NCBI RefSeq assembly: GCF_001577365.1
Contig: NZ_CP014516.1
Span: 1 to 64,000 of the forward strand
DNA: 64,000 nucleotides
Direction of reading: 5' to 3'
Source of the DNA: Frondihabitans sp. PAMC 28766
GTDB lineage: Bacteria; Actinomycetota; Actinomycetes; Actinomycetales; Microbacteriaceae
Positions 25,523-33,717 of the stretch are shown piece by piece. Under the pieces are notes generated by a model, which was not told the origin of the DNA, did no database searches, and saw nothing but the letters and a program-made list of their open reading frames with translations. Both the position numbers and the translations under genes were made by a program. Position 1 is the stretch's first letter, and each line of letters opens with the position of its first letter.

Positions 25523-26274
25523 TTGGAGCCCCCAGACCAGGCCACGAAGTCGCCCTTACTTGGGGTGGTGGCGCTTCCCCCCGTTAGCGACCCGTTGTCG
25601 AGGACGGAGAGATTCCAGTCACCGTCAACCCACACCATCGAGCACGCCTCCCCGACGTATCCCGTCGCTGATGAGGGCAGGACGTAAACCAACGTCACGG
25701 CCGCGCGCGTGGAGGTGAACGAGTCGACCGTGAATCCGGCAGGAGTAAGCCCGATCGACTGCACCTGCGACGGATCGCCAGCTGCAACGGCTGACGCGAT
25801 GCTCTTGGCCTTGCCAGGCGAGTCCACGATGTAGTGGCCGAGGGCTGCCTGGATCGTGTGGCTCGGGTCGTACTGGCTATAGATCGCTGTCTGCGCTGCC
25901 AGCGCGGCACCGAGTGGTGACCGCGCGAAGCAGCTGTCGAACCCGTCGATTACTCGCGTGGGCCCGACCGTCCGAGAGACTGGCCAAGATAGGCCACTCT
26001 TTCCCGCTTTGAAGGTGAGATCCGAGGGCATTTTTGGAGTAGATGACATGCTGCCAACCGGCACCGAGCAGCCACCTGACGCGGAAGACGTTGCAGCCGG
26101 GCTTGCCGTGGCCGCCGCGTGGGTCCCTGACTTCGGCGACGTCAACGCAGTGATGGTTGCAGCCGCCACAACCAGAACGGCGATCGCAATAACGATCGCC
26201 GCTCCAATGAAGACGGGCCGGGAGTTCCAGGCCCGCGACACCCGTCCCGGGGTGAGCGGTTCGTTGTCGCTCAC
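25519..26274 (-). CDS. VirB8/TcpC-like membrane-anchored protein
   Basis: GTG start at 26274 gives 251 aa. Residues 20-45 are one TM helix (PVFIGAAIVIAIAVLVVAAA), followed by a Ser/Ala linker and a C-terminal alpha+beta domain (VIDGFDSCFARSPLGAALAA, then HYIVDSPGKAKSIAS and AAVTLVYVLPSS, ending SMVWVDGDWNLSVLD) consistent with the NTF2-like fold of VirB8/TcpC. Cys68 and Cys115 may be oxidised outside the membrane. It is coupled to the VirB6-like gene by a 4-bp overlap. Confidence 0.78.
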   Translation of the reverse strand: MSDNEPLTPGRVSRAWNSRPVFIGAAIVIAIAVLVVAAATITALTSPKSGTHAAATASPAATSSASGGCSVPVGSMSSTPKMPSDLTFKAGKSGLSWPVSRTVGPTRVIDGFDSCFARSPLGAALAAQTAIYSQYDPSHTIQAALGHYIVDSPGKAKSIASAVAAGDPSQVQSIGLTPAGFTVDSFTSTRAAVTLVYVLPSSATGYVGEACSMVWVDGDWNLSVLDNGSLTGGSATTPSKGDFVAWSGGSN

Positions 26275-26277
26275 CGG

Positions 26278-26631
26278 TCAATTCCCGATCTGCGTGCAGT
26301 TCGACGACGCCGATCCGAGGAAGATCGACGCGATACCGGTCGCAGCACCGATCAGCACGGCACCACCGATCCACCAGCCCATGCTTTTCAACATCTGGCC
26401 ACCGTCGCCGTGGCGCTGCTGGAAGAACATGCCGACGCCCACGAGGATCAGCGCGATCACGCCGAGGGCCCCGGCGACGATGAGCGTCCAGAGGTGGGCG
26501 GTGTCGAGCGCGTTCTGCGCTTTCGCCGGCAGGCAGTAGGCCTCTGCGAGGATCTGCCCGCCCCGGTTAGCCGCTGCCATGACTCGCGGCGCTTTCCCTG
26601 CCGCCGCGTACAGTGCCTGATCCATCATCAT
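26278..26631 (-). CDS. VirB2/TrbC-like small membrane protein, possible pilin
   Basis: Three consecutive ATG codons (26631, 26628, 26625) follow AGAAGGGCA; I take the first, giving 117 aa. Two hydrophobic segments (LWTLIVAGALGVIALILVGV and WWIGGAVLIGAATGIASIFL) are joined by a short polar loop (FFQQRHGDGGQM), the same two-helix hairpin as VirB2/TrbC pilins and PrgI-type subunits. Its place at the head of the secretion genes fits. The N-terminus is not a clear signal peptide. Confidence 0.7.
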   Translation of the reverse strand: MMMDQALYAAAGKAPRVMAAANRGGQILAEAYCLPAKAQNALDTAHLWTLIVAGALGVIALILVGVGMFFQQRHGDGGQMLKSMGWWIGGAVLIGAATGIASIFLGSASSNCTQIGN

Positions 26632-27502
26632 TGCCCTTCTTCTTCGTGGAGGCCCCAAGGAGGGCTTTACTGACCCGCTGCGCCGTGCGGGCAAGCTGCC
26701 CGTCCAACGCTTCGGAAATCTCTGTGACACCGCGCAGGCGCGGCATCCAGGGTGCGAATACGACCGTGTTCGCCCCGGCGAGCACGCGCTGTTCGCGTGC
26801 TGCTGCGGGGACCGGTTGGCCGGGAGCGTCCGCGACAATCAGGACCGCCTGCACTCGTTCCGGTCCGACGTCGCGGATGAGCCGCTTGGCGGCTGCAATA
26901 CCCGAGGGGACCGAACGACAGACGACGACGATCCGGCCGTCAGCCGGCGCAGTCGTCTCGGCATCGTCGCCGTGGAGCAGGTGCGCCCACGTCGACGTTC
27001 CCGCGCCTGCGTGCGCGCCAACGAGGACTAGAGGATCTGGTTCAAGCGGCTCGTGCTTTACGGCCTCGGGGGTTCCTGCTTCAGGCAGGCCCCAGGGCGC
27101 GGCGGTTTCGAGCACGTCGATGACGGTTCCCGTCGACGTGACCACGACACGCTCGACAATTCCCCCCTGGCACAAGGCAATCCGCCAAGGTGCCTCGGCG
27201 CTCGAAGCTTGAATTGTTCTCTCCAGCAGGGACGCCCGAGGTGTCGTCGTCGAGGCTGTGACGGCGACACCATGGGCGGACCACATCGGGCCGACCATAT
27301 GGGAAACCTCAATAACAGTCAGGGCCGTGGTTCGGTCCGCTCCGCAGGTCATGCAGTACCGCGTGCCTACGGAAGACGAGCCGCAGCTTTTACACGTTCC
27401 GCCAACGTCACCAGCCTGGGTCACCTCGGGCCCCAAAGTCAGCTTTCGCCCTGTGGATGATGCTGGGGCTGACGGGGCATTGAACTCGCGGCGAACGTCC
27501 AC
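26567..27502 (-). CDS. Zinc-ribbon/P-loop-like protein (DUF6668-like), first gene of transfer operon
   Basis: The 311-aa product has a zinc ribbon at about residues 37-53 (CKSCG, then CMTCG) and, at about 160-170, VLVGAHAGAGTSTWAHLL, a P-loop-like GxxGxGxST without the usual Lys. The fold after it (RIVVVCRSVPSGIAAAKRLI, QAVLIVADAPGQPVP) resembles a MinD-like Rossmann domain. DUF6668 proteins in actinobacterial mobile elements look like this. It overlaps the pilin-like gene by 65 bp, an unusually long coding overlap. It is the most upstream gene of the minus-strand operon and may set its polarity. Confidence 0.7.
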   Translation of the reverse strand: MDVRREFNAPSAPASSTGRKLTLGPEVTQAGDVGGTCKSCGSSSVGTRYCMTCGADRTTALTVIEVSHMVGPMWSAHGVAVTASTTTPRASLLERTIQASSAEAPWRIALCQGGIVERVVVTSTGTVIDVLETAAPWGLPEAGTPEAVKHEPLEPDPLVLVGAHAGAGTSTWAHLLHGDDAETTAPADGRIVVVCRSVPSGIAAAKRLIRDVGPERVQAVLIVADAPGQPVPAAAREQRVLAGANTVVFAPWMPRLRGVTEISEALDGQLARTAQRVSKALLGASTKKKGNDDGSGTVRGGRESAASHGSG

Positions 27503-27617
27503 TTCCTGCCTCCCTGGCGGCCGTCCACGTGTTTCCCCTGCTGGGGTGCTGATGACGGACCCTGAGGTCTAGGGTACCACTAAGGCATTCCATGAAACTA
27601 GTTAATAGGCTCATTAG
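27503..27617. promoter_or_regulatory. Divergent promoter region of the transfer operon
   Basis: This 115-bp gap must hold the promoter of the 12-kb transfer operon (minus) and that of the small HTH gene (plus). It contains an inverted repeat ACCCT-N7-AGGGT at 27559-27575 and a relatively AT-rich stretch (ctagttaatag) near 27600, unlike the GC-rich surroundings. The HTH protein next door is the obvious candidate to bind here. Confidence 0.5.
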
Positions 27618-27980
27618 ATGTTGATTGTTGGTAAGGGCCACAATGGTCGGGTGCCTCGTCTTTACAAGCCGACTGACCCGGATCGGGATGACGACGTCGA
27701 GGCTGCTGTTCAACTTGCTGGCAGTAGGCCCCGTCACGAGATCGTCCGTTATCTTTCGGAGCACGGGCCGTCGTTCCGTAGTGACATTTCCGGGGGCACC
27801 GGGATCGTTGGTGGAGCGCTTGGGACGCACCTGGATCGCCTGATGGGCATCGGGGTCATTGAGGCAGATATCCCGGAAGGCAAGCGCACGGGTCGTGCCA
27901 TCCGCTACACGCTGGATGCTCAGCGCGTGAACTATCTCCTGGATGCTTGGTTCCGCTACGCGGGGTTACCTCGCGAGTGA
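27618..27980 (+). CDS. Winged-HTH regulator, candidate control protein of the transfer operon
   Basis: ATG at 27618 (MLIVGKGHNGRVPRLYKP); a GTG at codon 11 is an alternative. The 120-aa product contains a winged helix: RHEIVRYLSEHG, SFRSDISGGTGIVGGALGTHLDRLMGIGVIEADI, then a GKRTGRAIRYTLD wing, as in ArsR/MarR-like proteins. It is transcribed away from the transfer operon across a 115-bp gap with an inverted repeat. Its 3-prime end overlaps the convergent hydrolase gene by 15 bp. A repressor or activator role for conjugation is inference. Confidence 0.75.
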   Translation: MLIVGKGHNGRVPRLYKPTDPDRDDDVEAAVQLAGSRPRHEIVRYLSEHGPSFRSDISGGTGIVGGALGTHLDRLMGIGVIEADIPEGKRTGRAIRYTLDAQRVNYLLDAWFRYAGLPRE

Positions 27981-28967
27981 GTGTTTGACCGCAAACGTCC
28001 GGACGGCTTCGTCCCAGCGCTGGGGGTCTTCGTTCCATTCCAGGGTGTGCGGTGCCGTCTCGAAGATCACTACTTCTGCCCCGTGCCGGCGGGCGGCCGT
28101 ACTGACGTCAGACTCCGAAACCAGGGTGTCCGCGCGGGAATGAATGAACAAAGTGGGTACTCCAGGAGTGTCCTGCCAGTCCGTCACGGCCAGCGCCGTC
28201 GGGGCACCCCCGAGGCGCGACAGGCCAGGCGTCTTCGTGATGCGGAACGCCGCGGACCCCACGAATCGGGGTAGATGAGCGGCGCTCACTGCCCCCCGGA
28301 GAGCCGTCTTGACGCTCAGAAGTGGTGAGACGCCGATGATTGCGTCGACGTCAACACGAGACGCAGCGACGGACGCCGCCAGGGCGCCGGCGGACCAGCC
28401 TTGAAGGACGACGCGCGAAGCGCCGCGCTCCCGGGCGGCGCGGACACGTGCCACCACCTCGTCTGAGGCCGTGGCATCGAGGGAGCGGGCCGGGAGCTTT
28501 GTGAAGTCGAGGATCTCCGAGGACGCTCCAAGTTCCCGCCACACGTTGACGCCCCGAAGGACCTGACGCGGACCAAGTGACTGCCCGTGAACATGGATGA
28601 CGTGCGTTCCACCGTCAAGGGCTTCGTCGCTGGCAAGGATGTCGTCGACGGTGTCGTGCATGATCGCGTCCCATGCCCACTCCCCTGCCTCGATCACAGC
28701 AGCAGCCTCGCGCCTCACAGCTCCGTCGGCCGCGGAGATGATCTGCCCCACTGGCACGTTCTGAGGGCCGCGCTGCAACCGGTAGGCCCCAGGAAGCCGG
28801 GTGTCGCGGGTTGCCGTCAGCGTCACGTCACTTGCGCTGCTTTCTCGCACCGAGGCTTTAGCGGTGTACGGGGCCGGCGTGACGAGGCGCCTGGCGACGA
28901 AAGCGCTGAGGCCGAGCGTGCCGGCCAAACCGGCGATGGTTCCGAGTGCATAGATCGGCTTGTTCAT
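27966..28967 (-). CDS. Membrane-anchored alpha/beta hydrolase
   Basis: The 333-aa product has an N-terminal hydrophobic segment (IYALGTIAGLAGTLGLSAFVA, residues 5-25) and an alpha/beta-hydrolase core with nucleophile elbow GWSAG (Ser192), acid Asp279 in LFIHSRADTLV and His306 in ETAPHTLEWN. The catalytic triad is thus complete. It is the last gene of a four-gene unit with an XRE regulator, an ImmA-type protease and a 7-TM protein, each joined by a 4-bp ATGA overlap. An enzyme that makes or destroys a small signal is possible; the substrate is unknown. Confidence 0.85.
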   Translation of the reverse strand: MNKPIYALGTIAGLAGTLGLSAFVARRLVTPAPYTAKASVRESSASDVTLTATRDTRLPGAYRLQRGPQNVPVGQIISAADGAVRREAAAVIEAGEWAWDAIMHDTVDDILASDEALDGGTHVIHVHGQSLGPRQVLRGVNVWRELGASSEILDFTKLPARSLDATASDEVVARVRAARERGASRVVLQGWSAGALAASVAASRVDVDAIIGVSPLLSVKTALRGAVSAAHLPRFVGSAAFRITKTPGLSRLGGAPTALAVTDWQDTPGVPTLFIHSRADTLVSESDVSTAARRHGAEVVIFETAPHTLEWNEDPQRWDEAVRTFAVKHSLAR

Positions 28968-29920
28968 CGTGCTGCCTCCGAGAAGTGTGCGGGATTAACC
29001 AGGTTTGTCGCGGCGGGCAGGGGGAGGCTGGCTTCACGTGCGCGGTCCTCGATCTCGAGGACGAGTCGGTGAAGTCGTCGGCGCCACTGCGCCCGGGAAT
29101 AGGGGATCTCGAAGTAAAGCCCTGATCGGTTTGCGGCGGCTTCGAGCTCCCGCAGTTTTGGCTCGAGGTTTGCGATCGTTTGCGCTGCTTGCTTCCAGTC
29201 CCCGTATTCGTGGCGGGCGCTGACCAGCACCGGCGCTGCCGCGCCGACGGCCAACAAGACCATGGAAAGCAAAAACACGACGTTGTAAACCGGGGAAAGA
29301 ACGGCAACAATGCGCAGGCGTCCGACGACGTGAGCTGCATCCATAGCGATGGCGATCGCAGCGAGGACCATGAGGCCGGCTGCTCCAAGGATGAAGCCCC
29401 AGTACATGCGGCTTGGCCGCGGTTCTTGCGTCAACTCCGCGTACACGGCGTGGGCCGCGATGCCAATAATGATGGCGACATACGTCATCTCGACGGCCGA
29501 GTAAAGGCCGGTGGGGACCTGAGCGCCGTAGGTCTGCATGAACTGGTCCGTGGTGTGAGGCGCCGTGATTTCTAGGAATAACGCGACCATCGACGCCAGG
29601 ACGATGCCGCACACGATGAAGCGGGACGGTCGGAAAAGACGGGCCTTGTCTGCGGCCGCCTCGACGGACTGAGCTAAGGCGAACAAACCAGCGACCATAA
29701 AGCAGCGACCGACAAGATCGGCGACATTGGGAGTGTCGAAAAGCGAGGCCAGTTTGTTGGTTATGAAGGGTTCGTTCACTCCAAGTCCGATGACCACGAA
29801 CGCGCAGCACATCATGAGCCAGGTCACGCTGGGCGACTGCGTTCTCACAAAGGCGTAGCGAATGGTGAGCAGGACAAGGATCGCCCAGACGGGTGCCGAA
29901 CCGGCGACGTGGAGGGTCAC
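28964..29920 (-). CDS. Seven-TM protein resembling MAB_1171c (DUF6545)
   Basis: Of 318 aa, the first 220 contain about seven hydrophobic helices (VWAILVLLTIRYAFV, SVTWLMMCCAFVVIGLGV, RFIVCGIVLASMVALFLEI, YVAIIIGIAAHAVYAEL, MYWGFILGAAGLMVLAAIAI, VVFLLSMVLLAVGAAAPVLV). The last 100 are cytoplasmic and charged (RRRLHRLVLEIEDRAREASL). This matches the DUF6545/MAB_1171c layout known to me from mycobacteria and streptomycetes, often found next to ImmA/XRE genes. Function unknown; a sensor or transporter is plausible. ATGA overlaps on both sides. Confidence 0.75.
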   Translation of the reverse strand: MTLHVAGSAPVWAILVLLTIRYAFVRTQSPSVTWLMMCCAFVVIGLGVNEPFITNKLASLFDTPNVADLVGRCFMVAGLFALAQSVEAAADKARLFRPSRFIVCGIVLASMVALFLEITAPHTTDQFMQTYGAQVPTGLYSAVEMTYVAIIIGIAAHAVYAELTQEPRPSRMYWGFILGAAGLMVLAAIAIAMDAAHVVGRLRIVAVLSPVYNVVFLLSMVLLAVGAAAPVLVSARHEYGDWKQAAQTIANLEPKLRELEAAANRSGLYFEIPYSRAQWRRRLHRLVLEIEDRAREASLPLPAATNLVNPAHFSEAAR

Positions 29921-30378
29921 TTGAAAATGCCTGTTCCTACCTGACCAGTGCCGATCACACCGGTACGCAGCGCCAGTTCATCTGCGATCAGTTCGACGAT
30001 GCGCTCGTTGGGGTTTTCAAGATCTCGACGTTGAAAGGCGACCCGGCCCCTGAGTTGGTCAAGGTAGGGCATGTGGTCACAATCTCGGTCCTGCATCAGG
30101 ACATGAGCGATCTCATGCAGGATGCAGGCCATTCTCGACGGCTCCGACAGAGCTGAATGCGTCTGAACCAGGGCGCGGTCCTTCATCTGGATTAGCTGTG
30201 CGGACTGGCCCCCGTTGAGTTCGGCCGTTTCGAAGACGATTGGCTTCCCGAGGACCTCTTCTGCATGATCCACAAGTTGTTCAAGAGTTAGCTTACGTGG
30301 CAGCCGAAGCGTCTTCACACGCTTGCTCGCCAGCGCATAGGCGGGAGAAACCGGTCTCCTGCGCAGGACACCCATCAC
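29917..30378 (-). CDS. ImmA/IrrE-family metallopeptidase
   Basis: The 153-aa product has the gluzincin motif HEIAH at 88-92 (CILHEIAHVLMQD) and a downstream Glu in ERIVELIADELALRTG that can be the third zinc ligand. The family (ImmA of ICEBs1, IrrE of Deinococcus) cleaves or releases an XRE-type repressor to switch on mobile elements or stress genes. Here the XRE gene is directly upstream with a 4-bp overlap, the same pairing as immR-immA, so it probably inactivates that repressor. Confidence 0.9.
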   Translation of the reverse strand: MMGVLRRRPVSPAYALASKRVKTLRLPRKLTLEQLVDHAEEVLGKPIVFETAELNGGQSAQLIQMKDRALVQTHSALSEPSRMACILHEIAHVLMQDRDCDHMPYLDQLRGRVAFQRRDLENPNERIVELIADELALRTGVIGTGQVGTGIFK

Positions 30379-30845
30379 TTGTCGCCTTCTTCCGTGACTT
30401 TCCGCTCTTCCAGCTTCCTAAGGCTGTCGAGCACGTCGCGAATTTCTTCGACGGTCGCGAACTCGTCAAATCGTCGACTGGCGAAAGCAACCACTTCTTG
30501 CTTCCGCATCTCAAGAACTAGCTCGAGCTGGGCTTGGACGCGTTCAGGCACGTCTGTGTGACCAACCGGGTCCGTGAGGTACTCGGCCGGCACCCCGAAG
30601 AAGTCGGCAAGGCCGGTCAAGAGATCTTTGTCTCGTACGACCGGGCCGGTGCCGTTGAGCATGTACCACCAGCGAGGACGCGTTAGAGCGATGCCCTTGC
30701 CATGCAACTCAGCTTCAATTTCCTTGAACGATGGCGGCTCGCCAGTGTTTGCTTCCACGACGTCCATAAGCAGTCGCAGCTTGCGTGAGAGCTCGCTGCG
30801 GTGCTTGTCGGAGAGTCGTCCTGAGTCCGAAGCTTTGATACCCAA
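30375..30845 (-). CDS. XRE-family regulator
   Basis: The 156-aa product has an unusual actinobacterial XRE domain at about residues 15-95: RKLRLLMDVVEANTGEPPSF, KEIEAELHGKGIALTRPRWWYMLNG, then LLTGLADFFGVPAEYLTDP, the latter a typical XRE helix 4-5 phrase. The C-terminal part is helical (VQAQLELVLEMRKQEVVAFA, IRDVLDSLRKLEERK). It is the first gene of the four-gene cassette and probably represses it and the divergent gene at 30900. The GCATGC repeat pair in the promoter is the candidate operator. Confidence 0.85.
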   Translation of the reverse strand: MGIKASDSGRLSDKHRSELSRKLRLLMDVVEANTGEPPSFKEIEAELHGKGIALTRPRWWYMLNGTGPVVRDKDLLTGLADFFGVPAEYLTDPVGHTDVPERVQAQLELVLEMRKQEVVAFASRRFDEFATVEEIRDVLDSLRKLEERKVTEEGDK

Positions 30846-30880
30846 TGTGTCCTTCGTTCGTGCGCCGTAGCTTGTTCAGA

Positions 30881-30903
30881 GCATGCTATACCTAATCGCA
30901 TGC
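30881..30903. promoter_or_regulatory. GCATGC-N11-GCATGC operator candidate
   Basis: Two GCATGC palindromes lie at 30881-30886 and 30898-30903, spaced by tatacctaatc. The second contains the ATG of the plus-strand gene at 30900, and the spacer could be the -10 region for both directions. Only 54 bp separate the divergent genes, so a protein bound here would control both. Confidence 0.6.
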
Positions 30904-31166
30904 AGTGCATCGACGACGATCTGTCCGTAGGGACTCTCGGGCTACGTGTAGTGCGGACCCTCCGGCAGATTCGCTCTGCCACGTGCTACTCGCTTGCGGT
31001 CCGACTTCACGCCGCTCCCGCACGGTTGCAGTCCGAACTTTCGCACCTGGCTGCGCTCGGAATCGTCGTCTCAACAGACGAAAAACAGTGGGCCGTGTCT
31101 CTTGAGGGCTCTCAACGCTGGCGCGAAGCCCTGGAAGGAAGGCTTTTCGGTGTCACCCATTTCTGA
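30900..31166 (+). CDS. Small winged-helix protein, 88 aa
   Basis: ATG at 30900, inside a GCATGC palindrome, with hardly any leader. LGLRVVRTLRQIRSATCYSL, VRLHAAPARLQSELSHLAALGIVVSTDEKQW reads as a winged helix (helix, recognition helix, wing). It is divergent from the XRE cassette across 54 bp and may be a second regulator, like the Xis or Cro partner in phage-type switches. That role is inference. Confidence 0.6.
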   Translation: MQCIDDDLSVGTLGLRVVRTLRQIRSATCYSLAVRLHAAPARLQSELSHLAALGIVVSTDEKQWAVSLEGSQRWREALEGRLFGVTHF

Positions 31167-31314
31167 TTGGTCACGGCGCACAAACGACTTTGGCATCTTT
31201 GCGGGCACGGACCCTGGGCCGAAGCCTCTCGAAGTGGCAGGAGGGTCGATTCCTTCTAAAAGGATGTCGACACGCCGAACGTCATGCTCCAATGCATGCA
31301 TTAAGTGCGACAGC

Positions 31315-31566
31315 ATGTCGGCCATGAGCGCAGTTCAAGGACGGGCCCGCAGAAGCCGGGAAGCACTGCCAACGGTGTCGCTGCAGGCTCGAGTCTCCCC
31401 GGATGTTCGGGCTGAGATCGAGGCAGCTGCTGCTGCAAGTGGAGTATCGCTTGCTTACTACCTAGACGCGTTCTTCAAGTTGCAGGTCGACGCCTTTGGG
31501 TCCCTGCCCATAGTTCCGTCGCCGCGCCCACAGCTGGAGGAACTGCCCATCGCAGACGTCGCTTAA
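31315..31566 (+). CDS. Small RHH-like protein, 83 aa
   Basis: I use ATG 31315 (MSAMSAVQGRARRSREA); ATGs at 31264 and 31324 are alternatives and none has a good Shine-Dalgarno. TVSLQARVSPDVRAEIEAAA, ASGVSLAYYLDAFFKLQVDA has the beta-helix-helix order of ribbon-helix-helix or MobC-like DNA-binding proteins. A perfect terminator follows 6 bp after the stop. It sits just before the replication gene and may regulate it or transfer. Confidence 0.6.
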   Translation: MSAMSAVQGRARRSREALPTVSLQARVSPDVRAEIEAAAAASGVSLAYYLDAFFKLQVDAFGSLPIVPSPRPQLEELPIADVA

Positions 31567-31571
31567 CGAGT

Positions 31572-31601
31572 AAGAGCCCGTCGTTTTCACGACGGGCTCT
31601 T
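31572..31601 (+). terminator. Perfect hairpin terminator
   Basis: Twelve-base perfect arms AAGAGCCCGTCG / CGACGGGCTCTT with a 6-base loop (ttttca). It separates the small RHH-like gene from the rep region. The next 190 bp contain no gene I can support. Confidence 0.8.
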
Positions 31602-31792
31602 CAAGATTCGTAGCTCAGAACCCACGAAGCCGCCAAGCAAGCGGTTCGAGCTAATCCAGTTCAAGTACCGGTAATCAGCCGGGCCTTTCGCCTACCCCAC
31701 AGGGTCTCACCTGAGGAGATGACGCCATCGTAACGCGTCTGCGTCCCAACGCGCTATCTGCGTACCCGAAAACTTCCGGCGAGTCGTCATTA

Positions 31793-33706
31793 GTGTCGGC
31801 TGCGTGGGAGCTTTCGCGTGTGCTTTCTCCGCGGGATCGGGTGCGTGTGATGAAGCGCGACGCGTACGGATGTCTGGATGAGAACTCCTATCCCCTGTTC
31901 CACCAGGTCGGCCCCACTCCCCCATCCACGCCGTGGGCTATCCGCCTGGCGGATACCACAGGCCTGTACCGGCTGCTGTGCTTTGACTTTGACGGTAAGG
32001 AAGGCGGCGGCGTCTCTGTCGAGTTGATGGAACGAGCAGTAGACGACTGCGACGAGCTTTCCGCACTCCTGAACGCCCATGACGTTGCGCACGTCGTGTG
32101 CCAGTCCTCCGGCACGGGTGGTCGACACATCTGGGTCGCGCCCCGTGACGGCGCCCCCGCGGATCTCGTGGGAGCGCTTGCCCGCGCAGCCCGTGCCCGC
32201 TTCCGGACTCTGGATCATGGGATGCTCTGCAATCCGGCCGAGGGTGCCGCACGTCCCCCGCTGTCGCCCCACCGTGACGGTTCCACCTCCACCCTTCTCC
32301 GGGGCTCCCTAGAGGCGCTGACGGGTCGCCAGGCAACCACGGCTGGCCTGGCTGGTGTGCTGGAGGCACTCGAAGCGCTTCGGCCGGCGTTGCGCGCTCA
32401 GGACAGTGCCCCGTCGGGGCCGGTCAACACTGGCCACCGGCCGCACCGGCGCTTGAGCCGTCAGGGCGAGGCGCATATGGGCACGATCAATGGGGGTTCT
32501 AACCCGTCCTGGACCGGGTTCATGTGCCTGCTGTCCGCCGCGGTCGCTGGTTGGACTCTCCGGGACGTTGAGCACGCCGTCAGGACAGCTCCAGGGATGG
32601 AGCACTACCGGACGAAGAACACCGGCCGCGGCGGCCGACGCAAGCGTGACCCTCGGGAAGCTCACGCGCGCATGGAACGACAATGGGACAAGGCGCAGCA
32701 GTACGCGGCCCTGTACCGGCCGCTCCCGGCCGAACAGGAGCCCCGTGACTACACAGAGCTGATCGGAATCGTCGACAGCGTCGAGCATCTCCTGACCCGG
32801 CTCCGAGTCACTCCCGGCCGGTGGACCCGCACTGAGGCCGCCCACTCCCAGGTCAGCGTCTTACAAGCGGTCGCGTTTCTGACCCTCCAAACCGGCAAAC
32901 GGGTCGTCGCGGCGTCCATCCGAGACCTCGCCCTGATGACCGGCCTTGGCCGCACCACCGCAGCCACTGCCCTGCACGCTCTTCAAGTGGCCGGCTTCGT
33001 TCAGCACGTCACGGGTGCTGAACAGGGCAACGCCGCTGAATGGCGGCTTACCCCGCCGCTTTCCACAGGTGACAACAGAGTCCGGTCACAACCATTTAAT
33101 AACCCCCGCCCCCCTACGGGGCTTTTCGACAAACGTGCGGAATTGATGATGGTTTTGGAGAACACGCTCCTAGATGTCAGGCATGATCTTTTTACTCGCG
33201 CCGGTCTTGGACACTTGGCAGGCAGGACTTACGCGCTCCTGCGACAGCATCCCGCTATGACAGTCGATTCAGCAGCTGCACTACTGGGAGTTACCGCGCG
33301 ACACACAGCGACAATCCTGAGCAGACTGCGTAGACACCGGCTCATCATCAGGCATGGCGCTGGCTGGGCCCGCAGCAAGCAAGACCTACGGGGACGAGCT
33401 GCACGGACGGTTGGTGTTGCTGGGTACCTGGTTGATCGAGGGCATCGGTATTGGGTCGAGCGCGAGACTTGGCAGTGGTGGTTGGCAGAACTAACCACCA
33501 TGAACTCCTCCCCCGGGTCCCGTCCGAGACGCCAGCACGTCAGCAGCCGTCCACTTTTCGAAGCCGAAACAAACGGTGAACGCGTCTGGCCCCGATACCC
33601 CCGGTCTGCTGATCGTCGAGCCGATCACAAAAGCGCTCGTTCTCTCGTGTTCGATGGCGTGCTGAATCCGGCGAGTCGATTCCAATATCTCGGCGATGCA
33701 GCGTAG
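31793..33706 (+). CDS. rep: Replication initiator with primase-polymerase-like N-terminus
   Basis: GTG at 31793 (MSAAWELSRVLSPRDRV) gives 637 aa. The N-terminal 200 residues match archaeo-eukaryotic primases: D65-x-D67 in LLCFDFDGKEGG and the SGTGGRH motif with H112. A helical middle part (HMGTINGGSNPSWTGFMCLL, a primase-C-terminal-like region) is followed by two winged helices: VVAASIRDLALMTGLGRTTAATAL and MTVDSAAALLGVTARHTATIL. Plasmid initiators of this kind bind the origin and prime DNA synthesis. It is followed by a parS-like repeat and parAB, the usual rep-par order. The last 40 codons are less convincing, so the true end may have changed. Confidence 0.8.
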   Translation: MSAAWELSRVLSPRDRVRVMKRDAYGCLDENSYPLFHQVGPTPPSTPWAIRLADTTGLYRLLCFDFDGKEGGGVSVELMERAVDDCDELSALLNAHDVAHVVCQSSGTGGRHIWVAPRDGAPADLVGALARAARARFRTLDHGMLCNPAEGAARPPLSPHRDGSTSTLLRGSLEALTGRQATTAGLAGVLEALEALRPALRAQDSAPSGPVNTGHRPHRRLSRQGEAHMGTINGGSNPSWTGFMCLLSAAVAGWTLRDVEHAVRTAPGMEHYRTKNTGRGGRRKRDPREAHARMERQWDKAQQYAALYRPLPAEQEPRDYTELIGIVDSVEHLLTRLRVTPGRWTRTEAAHSQVSVLQAVAFLTLQTGKRVVAASIRDLALMTGLGRTTAATALHALQVAGFVQHVTGAEQGNAAEWRLTPPLSTGDNRVRSQPFNNPRPPTGLFDKRAELMMVLENTLLDVRHDLFTRAGLGHLAGRTYALLRQHPAMTVDSAAALLGVTARHTATILSRLRRHRLIIRHGAGWARSKQDLRGRAARTVGVAGYLVDRGHRYWVERETWQWWLAELTTMNSSPGSRPRRQHVSSRPLFEAETNGERVWPRYPRSADRRADHKSARSLVFDGVLNPASRFQYLGDAA

Positions 33707-33717
33707 GCACCAGGTTG

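Noticed and set aside
31605..31680. A GGTTCGA box resembling a tRNA T-arm
   Set aside because: No acceptor stem, D-arm or anticodon arm can be folded around it on either strand, so it is not a tRNA gene and not evidence of a tRNA attachment site.
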